Assembly (NCBI RefSeq): GCF_001467745.1
Contig: NZ_LNYG01000013.1
Span: 191,252-227,061 of the forward strand
Reading direction: 5' to 3'
DNA length: 35,810 nucleotides
From: Legionella jamestowniensis
GTDB taxonomy: Bacteria; Pseudomonadota; Gammaproteobacteria; Legionellales; Legionellaceae
Positions within the stretch are counted from its first letter, which is position 1. Each line of letters opens with the position of its first letter. Both the position numbers and the translations under genes were made by a program. Below are positions 26,786 through 34,776 of this stretch, piece by piece. The notes under the pieces are model-generated. The model had not been told where the DNA came from and searched no databases. It saw only the letters and a program-made list of their open reading frames with translations.

Positions 26786-27415
26786 ATGAAACTCTATGAC
26801 TATTATCGCTCAACTGCCTCTTACCGTGTGCGTTTGGCGCTTAATATTAAAAATATTAGCTATGAAAAAATTCCTGTGCATCTAACTGGCCACAACGGTG
26901 AACAACACAGTTCCGAATACTTAACGATTAATCCGCAAGGATTAGTTCCCACCCTTGATGAAAATGGCCATATCCTTTCCCAATCATTGGCTATTATTGA
27001 ATATTTAGATGAAATAAATCCTACGCCTCCTCTGCTACCCCCTACTCCTTTGGGTCGTGCTCAGGTCAGAAGTATGGCTTTAACCGTTGCTTGTGACATG
27101 CATCCCTTGAACAATTTGCGCGTTTTAACGCGTCTGAGGGATCAATTTCAGGCGAGCGAAGAACAAGTAATGGATTGGTACCATCATTGGTTAAAGTTGG
27201 GCTTTGATACGCTGGAAAGAAAATTACAATCACTACATCCCAAACATATGTACTGCTACGGAAGTGAACCTACATTGGCGGATATTTGTCTCATACCTCA
27301 GGTGTTTAATGCTTATCGCTTTGGTTTCTCTATGGAGGCCTACCCTTTAATCAATGACATCAATGCGCATTGTTTGACGTTAACAGCGTTTAAAGACGCA
27401 GCACCGCAAGAATAA
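26786..27415 (+). CDS. maiA: Maleylacetoacetate isomerase (zeta-class GST, 209 aa)
   Basis: Glutathione-dependent cis-trans isomerisation of maleylacetoacetate to fumarylacetoacetate. The N-terminal thioredoxin-like domain starts MKLYDYYRSTASYRVRLAL; the STASYRVR stretch is the zeta-class SSxSxR glutathione-activating motif. NPQGLVPTLDENG with the cis-Pro and SLAIIEYLDE follow. The all-helical C-terminal domain contains DMHPLNNLRVL and the conserved PTLADICLIPQVFNA. The length of 209 is standard. An upstream in-frame Met at 26747 lies inside the previous gene; the ATG at 26786 is chosen because GAGG precedes it by 6 nt and it matches the family start. Confidence 0.95.
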   Translation: MKLYDYYRSTASYRVRLALNIKNISYEKIPVHLTGHNGEQHSSEYLTINPQGLVPTLDENGHILSQSLAIIEYLDEINPTPPLLPPTPLGRAQVRSMALTVACDMHPLNNLRVLTRLRDQFQASEEQVMDWYHHWLKLGFDTLERKLQSLHPKHMYCYGSEPTLADICLIPQVFNAYRFGFSMEAYPLINDINAHCLTLTAFKDAAPQE

Positions 27416-27428
27416 TGGACCAAACAAA

Positions 27429-27463
27429 GGCTTCATGCCCTTTGAGAAACATGGCATGAAGCC
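27429..27463. terminator. Bidirectional terminator
   Basis: GGCTTCATGCC and GGCATGAAGCC form a perfect 11-bp stem with a 13-nt loop between the convergent isomerase and membrane-protein genes. CCTTTAACCCTTT follows on the plus strand and TTTGTTTGG on the minus strand. Confidence 0.8.
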
Positions 27464-27473
27464 CTTTAACCCT

Positions 27474-27905
27474 TTAGAGCCCTGGGAAATCGCCCAGCTC
27501 TGGATAAAATCGATAAAAGCCTTTAGAAATTAATACAATACCCAGGATGGCCAAAATAGCTACAACAATATAATAGCCTGCTCCCAAATATACCCGTTTT
27601 GAAAAAGCCGCCATCGTATCTGGAATAGAAAGCCATAAAATTGATTTTATCAAAATTAACCAACCGACAATGGTAACAATTAACACATGCGGTTCAAGAA
27701 TCCAAAAATTATGGGTCACAACAATGAGTAAGCCCACAGCTAACCCAAACGAAGCAGAAACCAATATGGTTCCATAGTCAGCGGTTAATGTGGCAAAGAA
27801 TCGTCTATAGAAATTGACTCGCGCCAAAAGGACAATTGCCATAATGAGAAAATAAAATCCCAGGACTTGCGCGAACAAATAAGAATGAAAAAAAGTTGAA
27901 AACAT
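27474..27905 (-). CDS. Small four-helix membrane protein (143 aa)
   Basis: Not recognised at family level. Four hydrophobic segments lie at about 10-28, 45-65, 73-93 and 108-128, with short loops; helices 2 and 3 are joined by NFWILEPH. There is no signal peptide beyond the first helix and no catalytic motif. The C-terminus is short and ends PELGDFPGL. The ribosome site AAGGAG lies 5 nt before the ATG, and TATACT about 35 nt upstream could be a -10 box. Probably a standalone inner-membrane protein. Confidence 0.75.
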   Translation of the reverse strand: MFSTFFHSYLFAQVLGFYFLIMAIVLLARVNFYRRFFATLTADYGTILVSASFGLAVGLLIVVTHNFWILEPHVLIVTIVGWLILIKSILWLSIPDTMAAFSKRVYLGAGYYIVVAILAILGIVLISKGFYRFYPELGDFPGL

Positions 27906-27966
27906 GTTTGCTCCTTAAAGCTTGTCTTCATATTAATAGTATAGTACTACTATTCCCCTTACGATA

Positions 27967-28527
27967 TTAAAACCAAGCCTTCGCAACCAATGCGGTTGAA
28001 ACTCCTGAAGGTGTGCGTTGTAAAATACTCCATTCCGTCCTACAACGCTGGAGACGACCTAATAAAATGGCCTTTGTGTCACATTGATAATGTATAGGTA
28101 AATTATCATAAATACCACCCCCATCAACAGCCTGGCATTTTTCTCCTGTAATTAACTCAATAGCCCAGGGATATGTTTCTGCCATATTCAATGGCGCATG
28201 CTGGCTGTTATCAACGGCAGAAGACAAACTTATTTTTACACTTTCACCTTCCCACGGGGATTGAGGGCAAACTGCCTCTCTATGAGAACCATACGGTTTA
28301 ACAAAACAAGGATCGTATACTTTACCTGCAGCAATACAACGCCAGGCATCTTCTCGTTTGATTCGTTGCGACTGCTGAAAACATTGGCCCGTCACTTCTT
28401 CCTTAATGACAACAGGAGCCTGTTGAACGGCTTCACCAAAGGGACGATAAAGCTTAAGTTCTGTATCTTGGGCAAACGCAGCATATGATGTCATCCCTAT
28501 ACCAAATAGTGCAATTATTATTCGCAT
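27967..28527 (-). CDS. Secreted cysteine-containing hypothetical protein (186 aa)
   Basis: Not recognised. Residues 1-19 form a signal peptide (MRIIIALFGIGMTSYAAFA before QDTEL). The mature part has eight cysteines spread as C48, C62, C73, C88 and four nearer the C-terminus, suggesting disulfide bonding in the periplasm or outside. Short motifs such as EDAWRCIAAGKVYDPCFV and AICPQSPW-like VCPQSPWEGES resemble secreted proteins with a cysteine-paired loop. AGGAGA lies 5 nt before the ATG. The gene is separate from the small membrane protein downstream (61-bp gap, same strand), which could be co-transcribed. Confidence 0.7.
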   Translation of the reverse strand: MRIIIALFGIGMTSYAAFAQDTELKLYRPFGEAVQQAPVVIKEEVTGQCFQQSQRIKREDAWRCIAAGKVYDPCFVKPYGSHREAVCPQSPWEGESVKISLSSAVDNSQHAPLNMAETYPWAIELITGEKCQAVDGGGIYDNLPIHYQCDTKAILLGRLQRCRTEWSILQRTPSGVSTALVAKAWF

Positions 28528-28643
28528 TAACTCTCCTATGCTAATCCAGATTGCTATTAAACTTATTGTTTATGTAATACTGTAGCAGGGTTTCCTTACC
28601 GTTAAGAGATCTTTTAAAAAATTTGCAGGCATCAATACTCAAA

Positions 28644-29216
28644 TTATGGAGAAATGAGTTCCCCATCCCAAATATCGTTATTTTTCGTAAACCTTATTGC
28701 TTCAGAAAAAGTAGTTGAACCTACCGTATAAAAAAGAAAGGTTTCAGGAGTAAAGCGGAATCCACAATAATCATCACTCATGGGTATATTTTTATTCGCA
28801 AAATACAACTCCAGTTCCCCTTTCCTTTCCTCCAATACCTTTAAACTCGTTATAGGCTGCCCAGAGGTTGGCGCATAAGCGGAAAAACGCAGTTGTCTTT
28901 CTCTTGGCAAGTTAATCCAATATTGCTCATTCTCTTCACGTGTGAGCAATTCTACAGCACCTTCCAAAACAATTTGTCGCTGCTGTATTGTCAAGAAAAA
29001 ATTCATTGACGCAACAGGATTACTTAACAGATCAGCGACTTTTCTGGTTTTTCGTTGCGTAAAAAAAATGAAAGAACCGTTTTTAATTTCTCGTATAGCC
29101 ACAACACGGCTGTGCGGGAATCCAGTGGGTGAAATCGTCGATAGAACTGTATTATTAACTTCCAATCCCAGTTCTTTCTCTTGATTAAACCATTCATTTA
29201 ATTTATTAAAAGGCAT
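28644..29216 (-). CDS. PdxH-like pyridoxamine 5'-phosphate oxidase family protein (190 aa)
   Basis: An FMN-binding split-barrel protein. The N-terminal WFNQEKELGLEVNNTVLST, the SRVVAIREIKNGSFIFFTQRKTRK block (about 37-60, FMN phosphate binding) and QRQIVLEGAVELL (about 78-90) align with PdxH, as does the Ser/Gln segment SAYAPTSGQPITS. However, the C-terminal pyridoxal-phosphate-binding part is altered: where PdxH has EFWQG and RLHDR, this protein has FLFYTVGSTTFSEAIRF. The length of 190 is shorter than E. coli PdxH (218). It is probably a paralogue with another substrate, for example a PhzG-like flavin oxidase, rather than the main PdxH. The start has only an AAGAAA ribosome site. Confidence 0.8.
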   Translation of the reverse strand: MPFNKLNEWFNQEKELGLEVNNTVLSTISPTGFPHSRVVAIREIKNGSFIFFTQRKTRKVADLLSNPVASMNFFLTIQQRQIVLEGAVELLTREENEQYWINLPRERQLRFSAYAPTSGQPITSLKVLEERKGELELYFANKNIPMSDDYCGFRFTPETFLFYTVGSTTFSEAIRFTKNNDIWDGELISP

Positions 29217-29346
29217 GACATTTTCTTGTTTTAAAAATCGTAAGTATAAACTACTCTATCCGTGTTATATACAAGCTTGACATACTTTTCATGTTCTAGC
29301 CTATATACCTCAAGAGTAAACAAAGTAATATACCAAAATGTCAACG

Positions 29347-29368
29347 TTCCGCGCTTGTATGCGCGGAA
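29347..29368. repeat. Perfect 8-bp GC-rich hairpin
   Basis: TTCCGCGC, a 6-nt loop TTGTAT, and GCGCGGAA. There is no T tract on either side. It lies 131 bp upstream (with respect to the minus strand) of the PdxH-like gene start and about 180 bp upstream of the asnS promoter. Confidence 0.6.
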
Positions 29369-29546
29369 TTCAGCACTTGCTTTGAATAAGATCGTATGGA
29401 TGTCGTGCATAAAGCACGGCAAGTAAGCAAAGAAGAGGCAACGATCGTCATGCGGCTTAACGCATTCTGAATGATGACAGCGGATATTTTTGCAGTTCTA
29501 GCCTATAGTCCTAAATAATACCCCAGCAAGGCATCGCAGCCTTATA

Positions 29547-29574
29547 TTGAACTAGGGTTATTTAGTGTTATCAT
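29547..29574 (+). promoter_or_regulatory. Sigma70-like promoter of asnS
   Basis: TTGAAC and TATCAT are separated by 16 bp. Transcription would start near 29581, giving a leader of about 72 nt before the asnS ATG at 29653, which has GGAG at 29643-29646. Confidence 0.55.
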
Positions 29575-29652
29575 CGCATTTTATTTGCCCGCATTCATTT
29601 CAGATTGAAAGGGCCTTGTGACCGCTAAAAATAGTCGTTTTCCGGAGTACAT

Positions 29653-31056
29653 ATGATCGAGGTTTATACAATTAAACAATGTTTAGAAGGTGAAATCAGC
29701 GTCGATGAATCAGTCATTGTAAGAGGTTGGGTTAAAACAAGAAGAGATTCAAAAGCCGGTTTATCATTTATAACCTTACATGATGGCTCTTGCTTTGCGC
29801 CCATTCAAATTGTAGCTACCAATAAATTGCAAAATTACAACAACGAAGTAATAAAATTAAACGCAGGCTGCTCTATTATCGCCCAAGGAAAATTGGTCGT
29901 TTCCCAAGGCAAAGGCCAATCTTTTGAAATTCAAGCCGAGGCTATTGACGTAGTCGGTTGGGTTGAAAATCCTGACACCTATCCTATCCAAGCCAAACGT
30001 CACACACTCGAATTTCTAAGGGAAGTCGCTCATTTGCGCCCCCGTACTAATACCATCAGTGCAGTTACCCGTATTCGTCATTGCCTTGCACAGGCAATTC
30101 ATCGCTTTTTCGATGAACGTGGCTTTTTTTGGGTACACACCCCCATTATAACCTCCAGTGATTGTGAAGGTGCGGGTGAAATGTTTCGCGTAAGCACGCT
30201 TGATCTTTTAAATTTACCCAAAACACCCCAAGGAGAAATTGACTTTTCCAAAGACTTCTTTGGCCGCGAAGCATTTCTCACTGTTTCTGGCCAGTTAAAT
30301 GTTGAAGCCTATTGTTTGGCCATGTCTAAAGTATATACCTTTGGTCCCACTTTTAGGGCAGAAAACTCTAACACAAGCAGACATCTGGCGGAATTTTGGA
30401 TGATAGAACCTGAAATTGCCTTTGCGAACCTTCAGGATATCTGTCAACTCAGTCAGGAAATGTTACGCTTTCTCTGCAAAACAGTGCTGGAAGAGCGGGC
30501 TGATGACATGGCTTTCTTTAATCAATTTGTAGCACCAGGCTGCATTGAGCGGTTAGAACATATTATTGAAACTGACTTTGAGGTTATGTCTTACACCGAT
30601 GCTATTAGTGCACTCGAAAAAGCCGATCGTAATTTTGAATATCCGGTGAGCTGGGGGCTTGATTTACAATCTGAGCATGAACGTTATCTTGCAGAAGAAC
30701 TGTGTAAAAAACCGGTTATCCTGACTGACTATCCTAAAGACATTAAAGGGTTTTATATGCGTCTGAATGACGATGGACGTACGGTAGCAGCCATGGATGT
30801 ACTGGCTCCCGGAATAGGTGAAATTATTGGAGGTAGTCAACGCGAGGAGCGTTTGGAAATTTTGGACAAGCGCATTGACGAATGTAATCTGGATCGAAAC
30901 TACTATCAGTGGTATCGCGATTTACGTCGTTATGGTTCTGTCCCGCATGCCGGTTTTGGCTTGGGCTTTGAGCGATTAATTAGTTATGTAACGGGGATTA
31001 ACAACGTGCGTGATGTCATTCCATTCCCACGCACGCCTGGACATGCTGACTATTAA
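29653..31056 (+). CDS. asnS: Asparaginyl-tRNA synthetase
   Basis: Charges tRNA-Asn with asparagine in the cytosol. The N-terminal OB-fold anticodon-binding domain covers about 15-110 ([23 protein letters not shown]). The class II catalytic core follows: [17 protein letters not shown], the AsnS-specific [19 protein letters not shown], motif 2 [21 protein letters not shown] near 237-257, and motif 3 [10 protein letters not shown] near 436-445. The length of 467 is identical to the usual gammaproteobacterial AsnS. GGAG lies 7 nt upstream of the ATG and a promoter is visible at 29547. The neighbouring gene at 31057 is convergent, with adjoining stop codons. Confidence 0.98.
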   Translation: MIEVYTIKQCLEGEISVDESVIVRGWVKTRRDSKAGLSFITLHDGSCFAPIQIVATNKLQNYNNEVIKLNAGCSIIAQGKLVVSQGKGQSFEIQAEAIDVVGWVENPDTYPIQAKRHTLEFLREVAHLRPRTNTISAVTRIRHCLAQAIHRFFDERGFFWVHTPIITSSDCEGAGEMFRVSTLDLLNLPKTPQGEIDFSKDFFGREAFLTVSGQLNVEAYCLAMSKVYTFGPTFRAENSNTSRHLAEFWMIEPEIAFANLQDICQLSQEMLRFLCKTVLEERADDMAFFNQFVAPGCIERLEHIIETDFEVMSYTDAISALEKADRNFEYPVSWGLDLQSEHERYLAEELCKKPVILTDYPKDIKGFYMRLNDDGRTVAAMDVLAPGIGEIIGGSQREERLEILDKRIDECNLDRNYYQWYRDLRRYGSVPHAGFGLGFERLISYVTGINNVRDVIPFPRTPGHADY

Positions 31057-31266
31057 TTATATAGCCAGGGTGATATCTCTTTGCTCTGGCTTTTCTCTTC
31101 TGCCCTCTTTCAATTTGCCATTGCCCAAGCTAAAGAAGCCTAAGGTAGTGGTTCCTTTCCCTTCTCCTAACGTGTTTTGCTGTAGTCTTTTTTCTGCCAA
31201 CTTAACATTACTTATTGTTTTATTATTTATTTTTCTGATAACGACGTCGCTTTTTTTAATGGTCAT
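31057..31266 (-). CDS. Small basic hypothetical protein (69 aa)
   Basis: A short frame beginning at an ATG preceded by GAGG at 8 nt (AAAGAGGTATTACAT), which distinguishes it from the longer in-frame extension to 31338. The product is basic and polar (Lys/Arg/Asn/Gly-rich), with no signal peptide or hydrophobic segment; a central glycine-rich stretch reads NTLGEGKGTTTLGFFSLGNG. Its stop codon abuts the asnS stop. I do not recognise a family; coding status rests on the ribosome site and length alone. A plus-strand frame over the same bases is weaker because it lacks a ribosome site. Confidence 0.45.
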   Translation of the reverse strand: MTIKKSDVVIRKINNKTISNVKLAEKRLQQNTLGEGKGTTTLGFFSLGNGKLKEGRREKPEQRDITLAI

Positions 31267-31407
31267 ATGTAATACCTCTTTGTTGTTATGATTTAGCCAT
31301 AAACCATCAGCATTTTTTATTGTTTCAACAGAGTACAAAGTTTTTTCTTTAAAAGAAAGTTATATTTCGACCCTTGACATTTCGATATCCAATAAGGACA
31401 TTCAGTG

Positions 31408-31449
31408 ATGACAATCAATGAATCTGATGAGGTATTAATAGTAGGTTAA
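31408..31449 (+). other. 13-codon leader-like ORF followed by strong hairpin
   Basis: ATG at 31408 follows AAGGA at a good distance and encodes MTINESDEVLIVG, then a stop. TTGACA lies at 31374-31379, and the perfect palindrome at 31454-31480 begins 4 nt after the stop. It resembles a leader peptide unit or the N-terminal stub of a lost gene (DEVLIVG recalls nucleotide-binding N-termini). Coding is unproven. Confidence 0.3.
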
Positions 31450-31453
31450 GGGG

Positions 31454-31480
31454 AAGATTCTGATCAATGATCAGAATCTT
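31454..31480. terminator. 27-nt perfect palindrome, terminator-like
   Basis: AAGATTCTGATCA pairs perfectly with TGATCAGAATCTT around a single A; in RNA the inner bases would open to form the loop. AAAAATTTTT follows on the plus strand. It lies just beyond the stop of the minus-strand csbD gene and just after the short plus-strand frame, so it may serve either. Confidence 0.7.
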
Positions 31481-31488
31481 AAAAATTT

Positions 31489-31692
31489 TTAATGCCAATA
31501 TTGGCGTTGAAAGTCTTTTACAGCGCGTTCAGCTTCTTGACGTGAATAGCCGTAATGTTTTTGGAGTTTGCCATAAATCTCTTCTTGATTACCTTCTAAT
31601 TCCCTTAAATCATCATCGGTTAACCAACCCCAAAATTGCTTCATTTTACCTTTGGTTTCTTCCCATTTGCCTTCGAAAATGTCCCTATTCAT
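31489..31692 (-). CDS. CsbD-family stress response protein (67 aa)
   Basis: A small hydrophilic protein of the CsbD/YjbJ family, abundant under general stress in many bacteria; the molecular role is unknown. The sequence starts MNRDIFEGKWEETKGKMKQFWG, the characteristic family opening, followed by LTDDDLRELEGNQEEIYGKLQ with the DDDL/EG repeats and a Tyr/Arg-rich end. The length of 67 equals typical CsbD (about 65-69). The ribosome site AGGAGA lies 6 nt before the ATG. Confidence 0.93.
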   Translation of the reverse strand: MNRDIFEGKWEETKGKMKQFWGWLTDDDLRELEGNQEEIYGKLQKHYGYSRQEAERAVKDFQRQYWH

Positions 31693-31784
31693 AGCTATCT
31701 CCTATAAACAATGAATTTTTATCGACCTAATAGTGTGGTCGGACTCTAAGCATAGTAGACAAATTTAAATTTCGCAAAATGGAC

Positions 31785-32462
31785 TTAGCTGGATAATAAA
31801 CCATCTTGAATGGTAAAAATTTTATCCATTTTTTCTGCCAATTGAATATCGTGCGTCACAATAACTAAGGCTGTATTTAAGTTCACATTTAAACCTAACA
31901 TAAGCTCAAATATTTTTAATGCCGTAGCGTGATCCAAATTTCCTGTTGGCTCATCCGCCAATACACATTGTGGTTGATGCACCAAGGCTCTTGCAATCGC
32001 AACACGTTGCCTTTCTCCCCCGGACAATTGAGAGGGTTTATGATGCAAACGTTGAGCAAGCCCTACTTGTTGTAAAATATTTTCCGCTTTGGTTTGGGCC
32101 CCGGCAATGGATTGCTCCCCCAAGACAAGGGGTATAGATACATTTTCCAGTGCGGTAAATTCGGGTAATAAATGATGAAATTGATAAACAAAACCTAACT
32201 GTCGATTACGGAGTTGGCAGCGCTTTTTTTCAGAGAGGCTTTGCCAATTAACACCATCTATTAGCACCTCCCCCGCTGTGGCTTTATCCAATCCACCCAG
32301 TAAATGCAACAAGGTACTTTTTCCAGAGCCTGAAGGGCCAATAATTGCTATACGTTCCCCCGGCTGGATAGCAAAATCAATTCCTCTCAGAACCTCAACT
32401 GAATTCGTCCCATCATGGTAGGATTTGCTCAGGTTTTGACATTTTAAAATCGAATTACTCAT
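31785..32462 (-). CDS. lolD: Lipoprotein-releasing system ATPase LolD (225 aa)
   Basis: ATPase of the inner-membrane LolCDE complex, which extracts outer-membrane lipoproteins and passes them to LolA. Walker [15 protein letters not shown] at about 43-56, Q-loop QFHHLLPEF, signature [15 protein letters not shown] near 146-160, Walker [13 protein letters not shown] near 166-177 and the H-loop THD are all intact. The length of 225 is that of LolD/MacB-type ATPases. I chose the ATG at 32462 because GGAGG precedes it by about 9 nt; the frame extends 6 codons further. It overlaps the lolC 3' end by 8 bp, so the pair is translationally coupled. Confidence 0.96.
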   Translation of the reverse strand: MSNSILKCQNLSKSYHDGTNSVEVLRGIDFAIQPGERIAIIGPSGSGKSTLLHLLGGLDKATAGEVLIDGVNWQSLSEKKRCQLRNRQLGFVYQFHHLLPEFTALENVSIPLVLGEQSIAGAQTKAENILQQVGLAQRLHHKPSQLSGGERQRVAIARALVHQPQCVLADEPTGNLDHATALKIFELMLGLNVNLNTALVIVTHDIQLAEKMDKIFTIQDGLLSS

Positions 32463-33699
32463 AATGTAAGGCCTCCGCAATAACCGTCTTTGAGGCTCGC
32501 CATGCCGGATAGATTGTCGCTAGGAAACTCATTAACAAGGCCATTGCACACACTTGCCATAGATCACTTATTAAAATTTTCGAGGGTAGATAATCCACGA
32601 AATAAATGTTGGATGATAAAATCTGCGTATTAAATAGTGATTGCAATTTATTGACTATTGTTGTGGCATTTGAAGCCAGTATTAAACCACCGATAAGCCC
32701 TAATAAAGTGCCTATAATCCCCACCATCATACCTTGAACAATAAATATCCAGAGAATTTTGGCAGGTGTTGCGCCAATTGTCCGCAAAATGGCAATTTCG
32801 GCTTGTTTGTCATTTACTACCATAACCAGCGAAGAAATAAGGTTAAAAGCTGCAACCGCAATAATTAGCAATAAAATAAGAAACATCATGGTCTTTTCCA
32901 TTTTAACAGCCTGGAAAAATGCGCCAAATTGTTGAGTCCAGTTCCCAACATCATAGTTTTCACCTAATTTTGCAGCAAGCTTATCAGTCATGGCTGGAGC
33001 ATTATAAATATTATCTATTTTCATCTTAAGGCCGGTTACATCCTTACCCAGCTGGATTAATTTCTGCGCGTCATTAAGATTAATAAAAGCGAGTTTGGTA
33101 TCAAAATTAAATCCAGCCCCTGCCGAAAATACACCTACCACGGTAAAGCGTTTAAAGCGAGGAACCATGCCCGCGGGCGTCACTGTCGCTTGCGGGATCA
33201 TTATTGTTACTTTATCCCCTAGCATTAAACCTAAATTATCAGCAAGCCCCCTACCGAGGATAATGCCAAAATCTTTCAGTTGGGCCAGATCACCTGCAAG
33301 CATTTTTTCATTAAGATGGGTGACGGTTTGTTCTTGCACAGGATCAACACCCGTTAAAACAATCGGTAATACTTGTCCTTCATGCGTTAATAAACCCTGC
33401 CCTCCTACATAAGGTGCAACTGCTTTAACGCCTGGCGTAGTTCTTAACTCTTTTTCAAGCGTTTGCCAATTAGTGATTCTGCCGTTTTTACCACTGACCG
33501 TAATTTCCGGCGCCATGCCAAAAAAACGCTTATGGATTTCCTCATCAAACCCATTCATCACCGACAGGACAGTAATCAGTACCATAACACCCAAGCCAAT
33601 ACCAAGCATGGAACTTAGCGATATAAAAGAGACAAAATGATTTTTCTTCTTGGCTCGCGTATAGCGTAACCCGATAAACAATGCCAGTGGCTTAAACAT
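32455..33699 (-). CDS. lolC: Lipoprotein-releasing system transmembrane protein LolC/LolE (414 aa)
   Basis: Inner-membrane subunit of the lipoprotein exporter. The start [27 protein letters not shown] and the first helix [23 protein letters not shown] are diagnostic. A large periplasmic domain (about 50-265) follows, then three C-terminal helices (FtsX/DUF214 type) near 275-300, 318-345 and 375-400. The length of 414 is normal. The frame is open a further 32 codons upstream to 33795, but the family start is at 33699. Only one such gene is present, so a single LolC/E-like protein may form a homodimer (LolF arrangement), as in several bacteria. It is directly upstream of lolD. Confidence 0.95.
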   Translation of the reverse strand: MFKPLALFIGLRYTRAKKKNHFVSFISLSSMLGIGLGVMVLITVLSVMNGFDEEIHKRFFGMAPEITVSGKNGRITNWQTLEKELRTTPGVKAVAPYVGGQGLLTHEGQVLPIVLTGVDPVQEQTVTHLNEKMLAGDLAQLKDFGIILGRGLADNLGLMLGDKVTIMIPQATVTPAGMVPRFKRFTVVGVFSAGAGFNFDTKLAFINLNDAQKLIQLGKDVTGLKMKIDNIYNAPAMTDKLAAKLGENYDVGNWTQQFGAFFQAVKMEKTMMFLILLLIIAVAAFNLISSLVMVVNDKQAEIAILRTIGATPAKILWIFIVQGMMVGIIGTLLGLIGGLILASNATTIVNKLQSLFNTQILSSNIYFVDYLPSKILISDLWQVCAMALLMSFLATIYPAWRASKTVIAEALHYE

Positions 33700-33812
33700 G
33701 AGTGGTCTATTTTTGCTAAATAGCCTTATTGTAGTGAAATTTAGCGGTGCATGATAGCCATAATGGCAAATCTCTTTATTTTGAAACTTCATCATCAGCT
33801 AATGCACACAGT

Positions 33813-33833
33813 TATCCACAGAATCTGTGGATA
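33813..33833. promoter_or_regulatory. Palindromic pair of DnaA-box-like sequences
   Basis: TATCCACAGA-A-TCTGTGGATA is a perfect 10+10 inverted repeat. It contains TTATCCACA (33812-33820), identical to the consensus DnaA box, and on the opposite arm TGTGGATAG, one mismatch from its complement. It lies 113 bp upstream of the lolC start. A perfect TGTCGCGACA palindrome follows at 33843-33852. Confidence 0.6.
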
Positions 33834-33935
33834 GTAAGTCGGTGTCGCGACATGTTTTGTTCACAAAATAATCGATAAATCCTAATCTAACACCTTAACG
33901 CCTGGCTAAAAACAGAGTGAACCCATCCATCTCAA

Positions 33936-34325
33936 TCACGTCAATTGTATGCTCATTTTTTCGATAATATTTGCATTATTTGCTGCAATATTATTCACCA
34001 CATCAACTTTTGGACGTACCTCGCCTGCAAGACAACGAGTCAGCTGCCTTAAATTGAATCCAAATACAGCAGCGTAACCCACGCTTTTGATGGTTTCATC
34101 AGATTTCATACGGCTTCTACCCAATTGACCGCTATGTCTCGCAAAAGGTCTGCCTATCCACCAATGTTTTTTGTCGGTATGCTGTAAATCAGGCAATACT
34201 AATTGTAGCATCTCATCCCAGGTGAATTTCTGAGCCAGCTTAATCAGGCGATGGTTGTTGTCGACTGTAATCATAATAGAGCCACCTGAAACCTGCTCAT
34301 CAAAACCATTTACATCCAAAATCAT
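33936..34325 (-). pseudogene. Internally deleted IS transposase
   Basis: A 129-codon frame that joins two ends of a DDE transposase. Residues 18-60 (NNHRLIKLAQKFTWDEMLQL and KKHWWIGRP) match the N-terminus of IS5/IS1182-type transposases that begin with a short helical DNA-binding region. The sequence then jumps to GRSRMKSDETIKSVGYAAVFGFNLRQLTRC, which looks like the C-terminal tail of the same kind of enzyme. The central catalytic core of roughly 250 residues, with the DDE residues, is missing. The reading frame survives the deletion, but the product cannot be active alone. The exact IS family is uncertain. Terminal inverted repeats were not identified. Confidence 0.65.
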
Positions 34326-34412
34326 TATTTACTCACATCCTCTTTATCGCACTGTTCTTTGTTTTGCCACCAATTTGGCACATCCCCCACTGAAAAACAT
34401 CAGATTCCACCA

Positions 34413-34690
34413 CTAGATGGATAAGTGCTTTTTGAGCATGCCTTTTCTTAGGCGATACGTCTGGTAATGACTTAAAATCCCAATATAAGAGTTGATAGAA
34501 TATAAAAAGGCCATTTGCTCTTCTTTCGTGGGTTTATGGTCTTTGACAACCAAATTATGCCTTATGATGGCGTTATAAAAATTCCCTTTGATGCGACGAC
34601 CGGCATGGATACAGTGTGGTTTTGAGCATCACTTCAAGAAACAGGACGCCACCAGCTGGTAACTGTCCTTGTAAGCCGGTAACTCTGTCT
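34413..34690 (-). pseudogene. C-terminal remnant of a DGR-type reverse transcriptase, frameshifted
   Basis: On the minus strand, 34628-34413 is open for 71 codons and ends in TAG. It reads KPHCIHAGRRIKGNFYNAI, then after about 20 residues INSYIGILSHYQTYRLRKGM. The NSYLGLLxHxxTYxLR pattern and a preceding RRxxGNF segment are what I know from the C-terminal end of diversity-generating-retroelement reverse transcriptases. Just upstream, in a frame shifted by one base, GGVLFLEVMLK supplies the expected FLG-vikP segment, so a frameshift near 34612-34632 interrupts the gene. The catalytic YxDD region and everything before it are gone. It lies directly downstream of a DUF1566 variable-protein gene on the same strand, the usual place for a DGR reverse transcriptase. 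Confidence 0.6.
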
Positions 34691-34736
34691 AGAAAGCCAT
34701 TCACCAAAATCCAACTCATTCGTTTTTTAAAGAATT

Positions 34737-34755
34737 GAGGCAGCGAAACTGCCTC
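34737..34755. promoter_or_regulatory. Hairpin 21 nt beyond the variable-protein stop codon
   Basis: GAGGCAG and CTGCCTC form a perfect 7-bp stem with a CGAAA loop (TTTCG on the coding strand). No T tract follows on either strand, which speaks against an intrinsic terminator. Hairpins or cruciforms with GNRA-like loops immediately after the variable repeat are required for retrohoming in some DGRs (Bordetella phage type), and the position here fits. Confidence 0.55.
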
Positions 34756-34776
34756 GAAAGAAAAGGGATAAAGGGG

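Larger units (their letters stand above)
29217..29652. other. Structured intergenic region upstream of asnS
   Basis: About 436 bp without a convincing gene (a 63-codon minus-strand frame shows no family features). It contains two copies of GTTCTAGCCTATA (near 29303 and 29496), a perfect hairpin TTCCGCGC/GCGCGGAA, a second hairpin CGTGC-ATAAA-GCACG at 29404-29418, an ATGCG/CGCAT stem, and the asnS promoter. A small RNA is possible but not shown. Confidence 0.5.

Noticed and set aside
29231-29422. 63-codon minus-strand frame upstream of the PdxH-like gene
   Set aside because: It crosses two hairpins, has no ribosome site and an unstructured composition.
31010-31291. 93-codon plus-strand frame after asnS
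   Set aside because: It starts inside asnS without a ribosome site; the minus-strand 69-codon frame has a GAGG site and is preferred.
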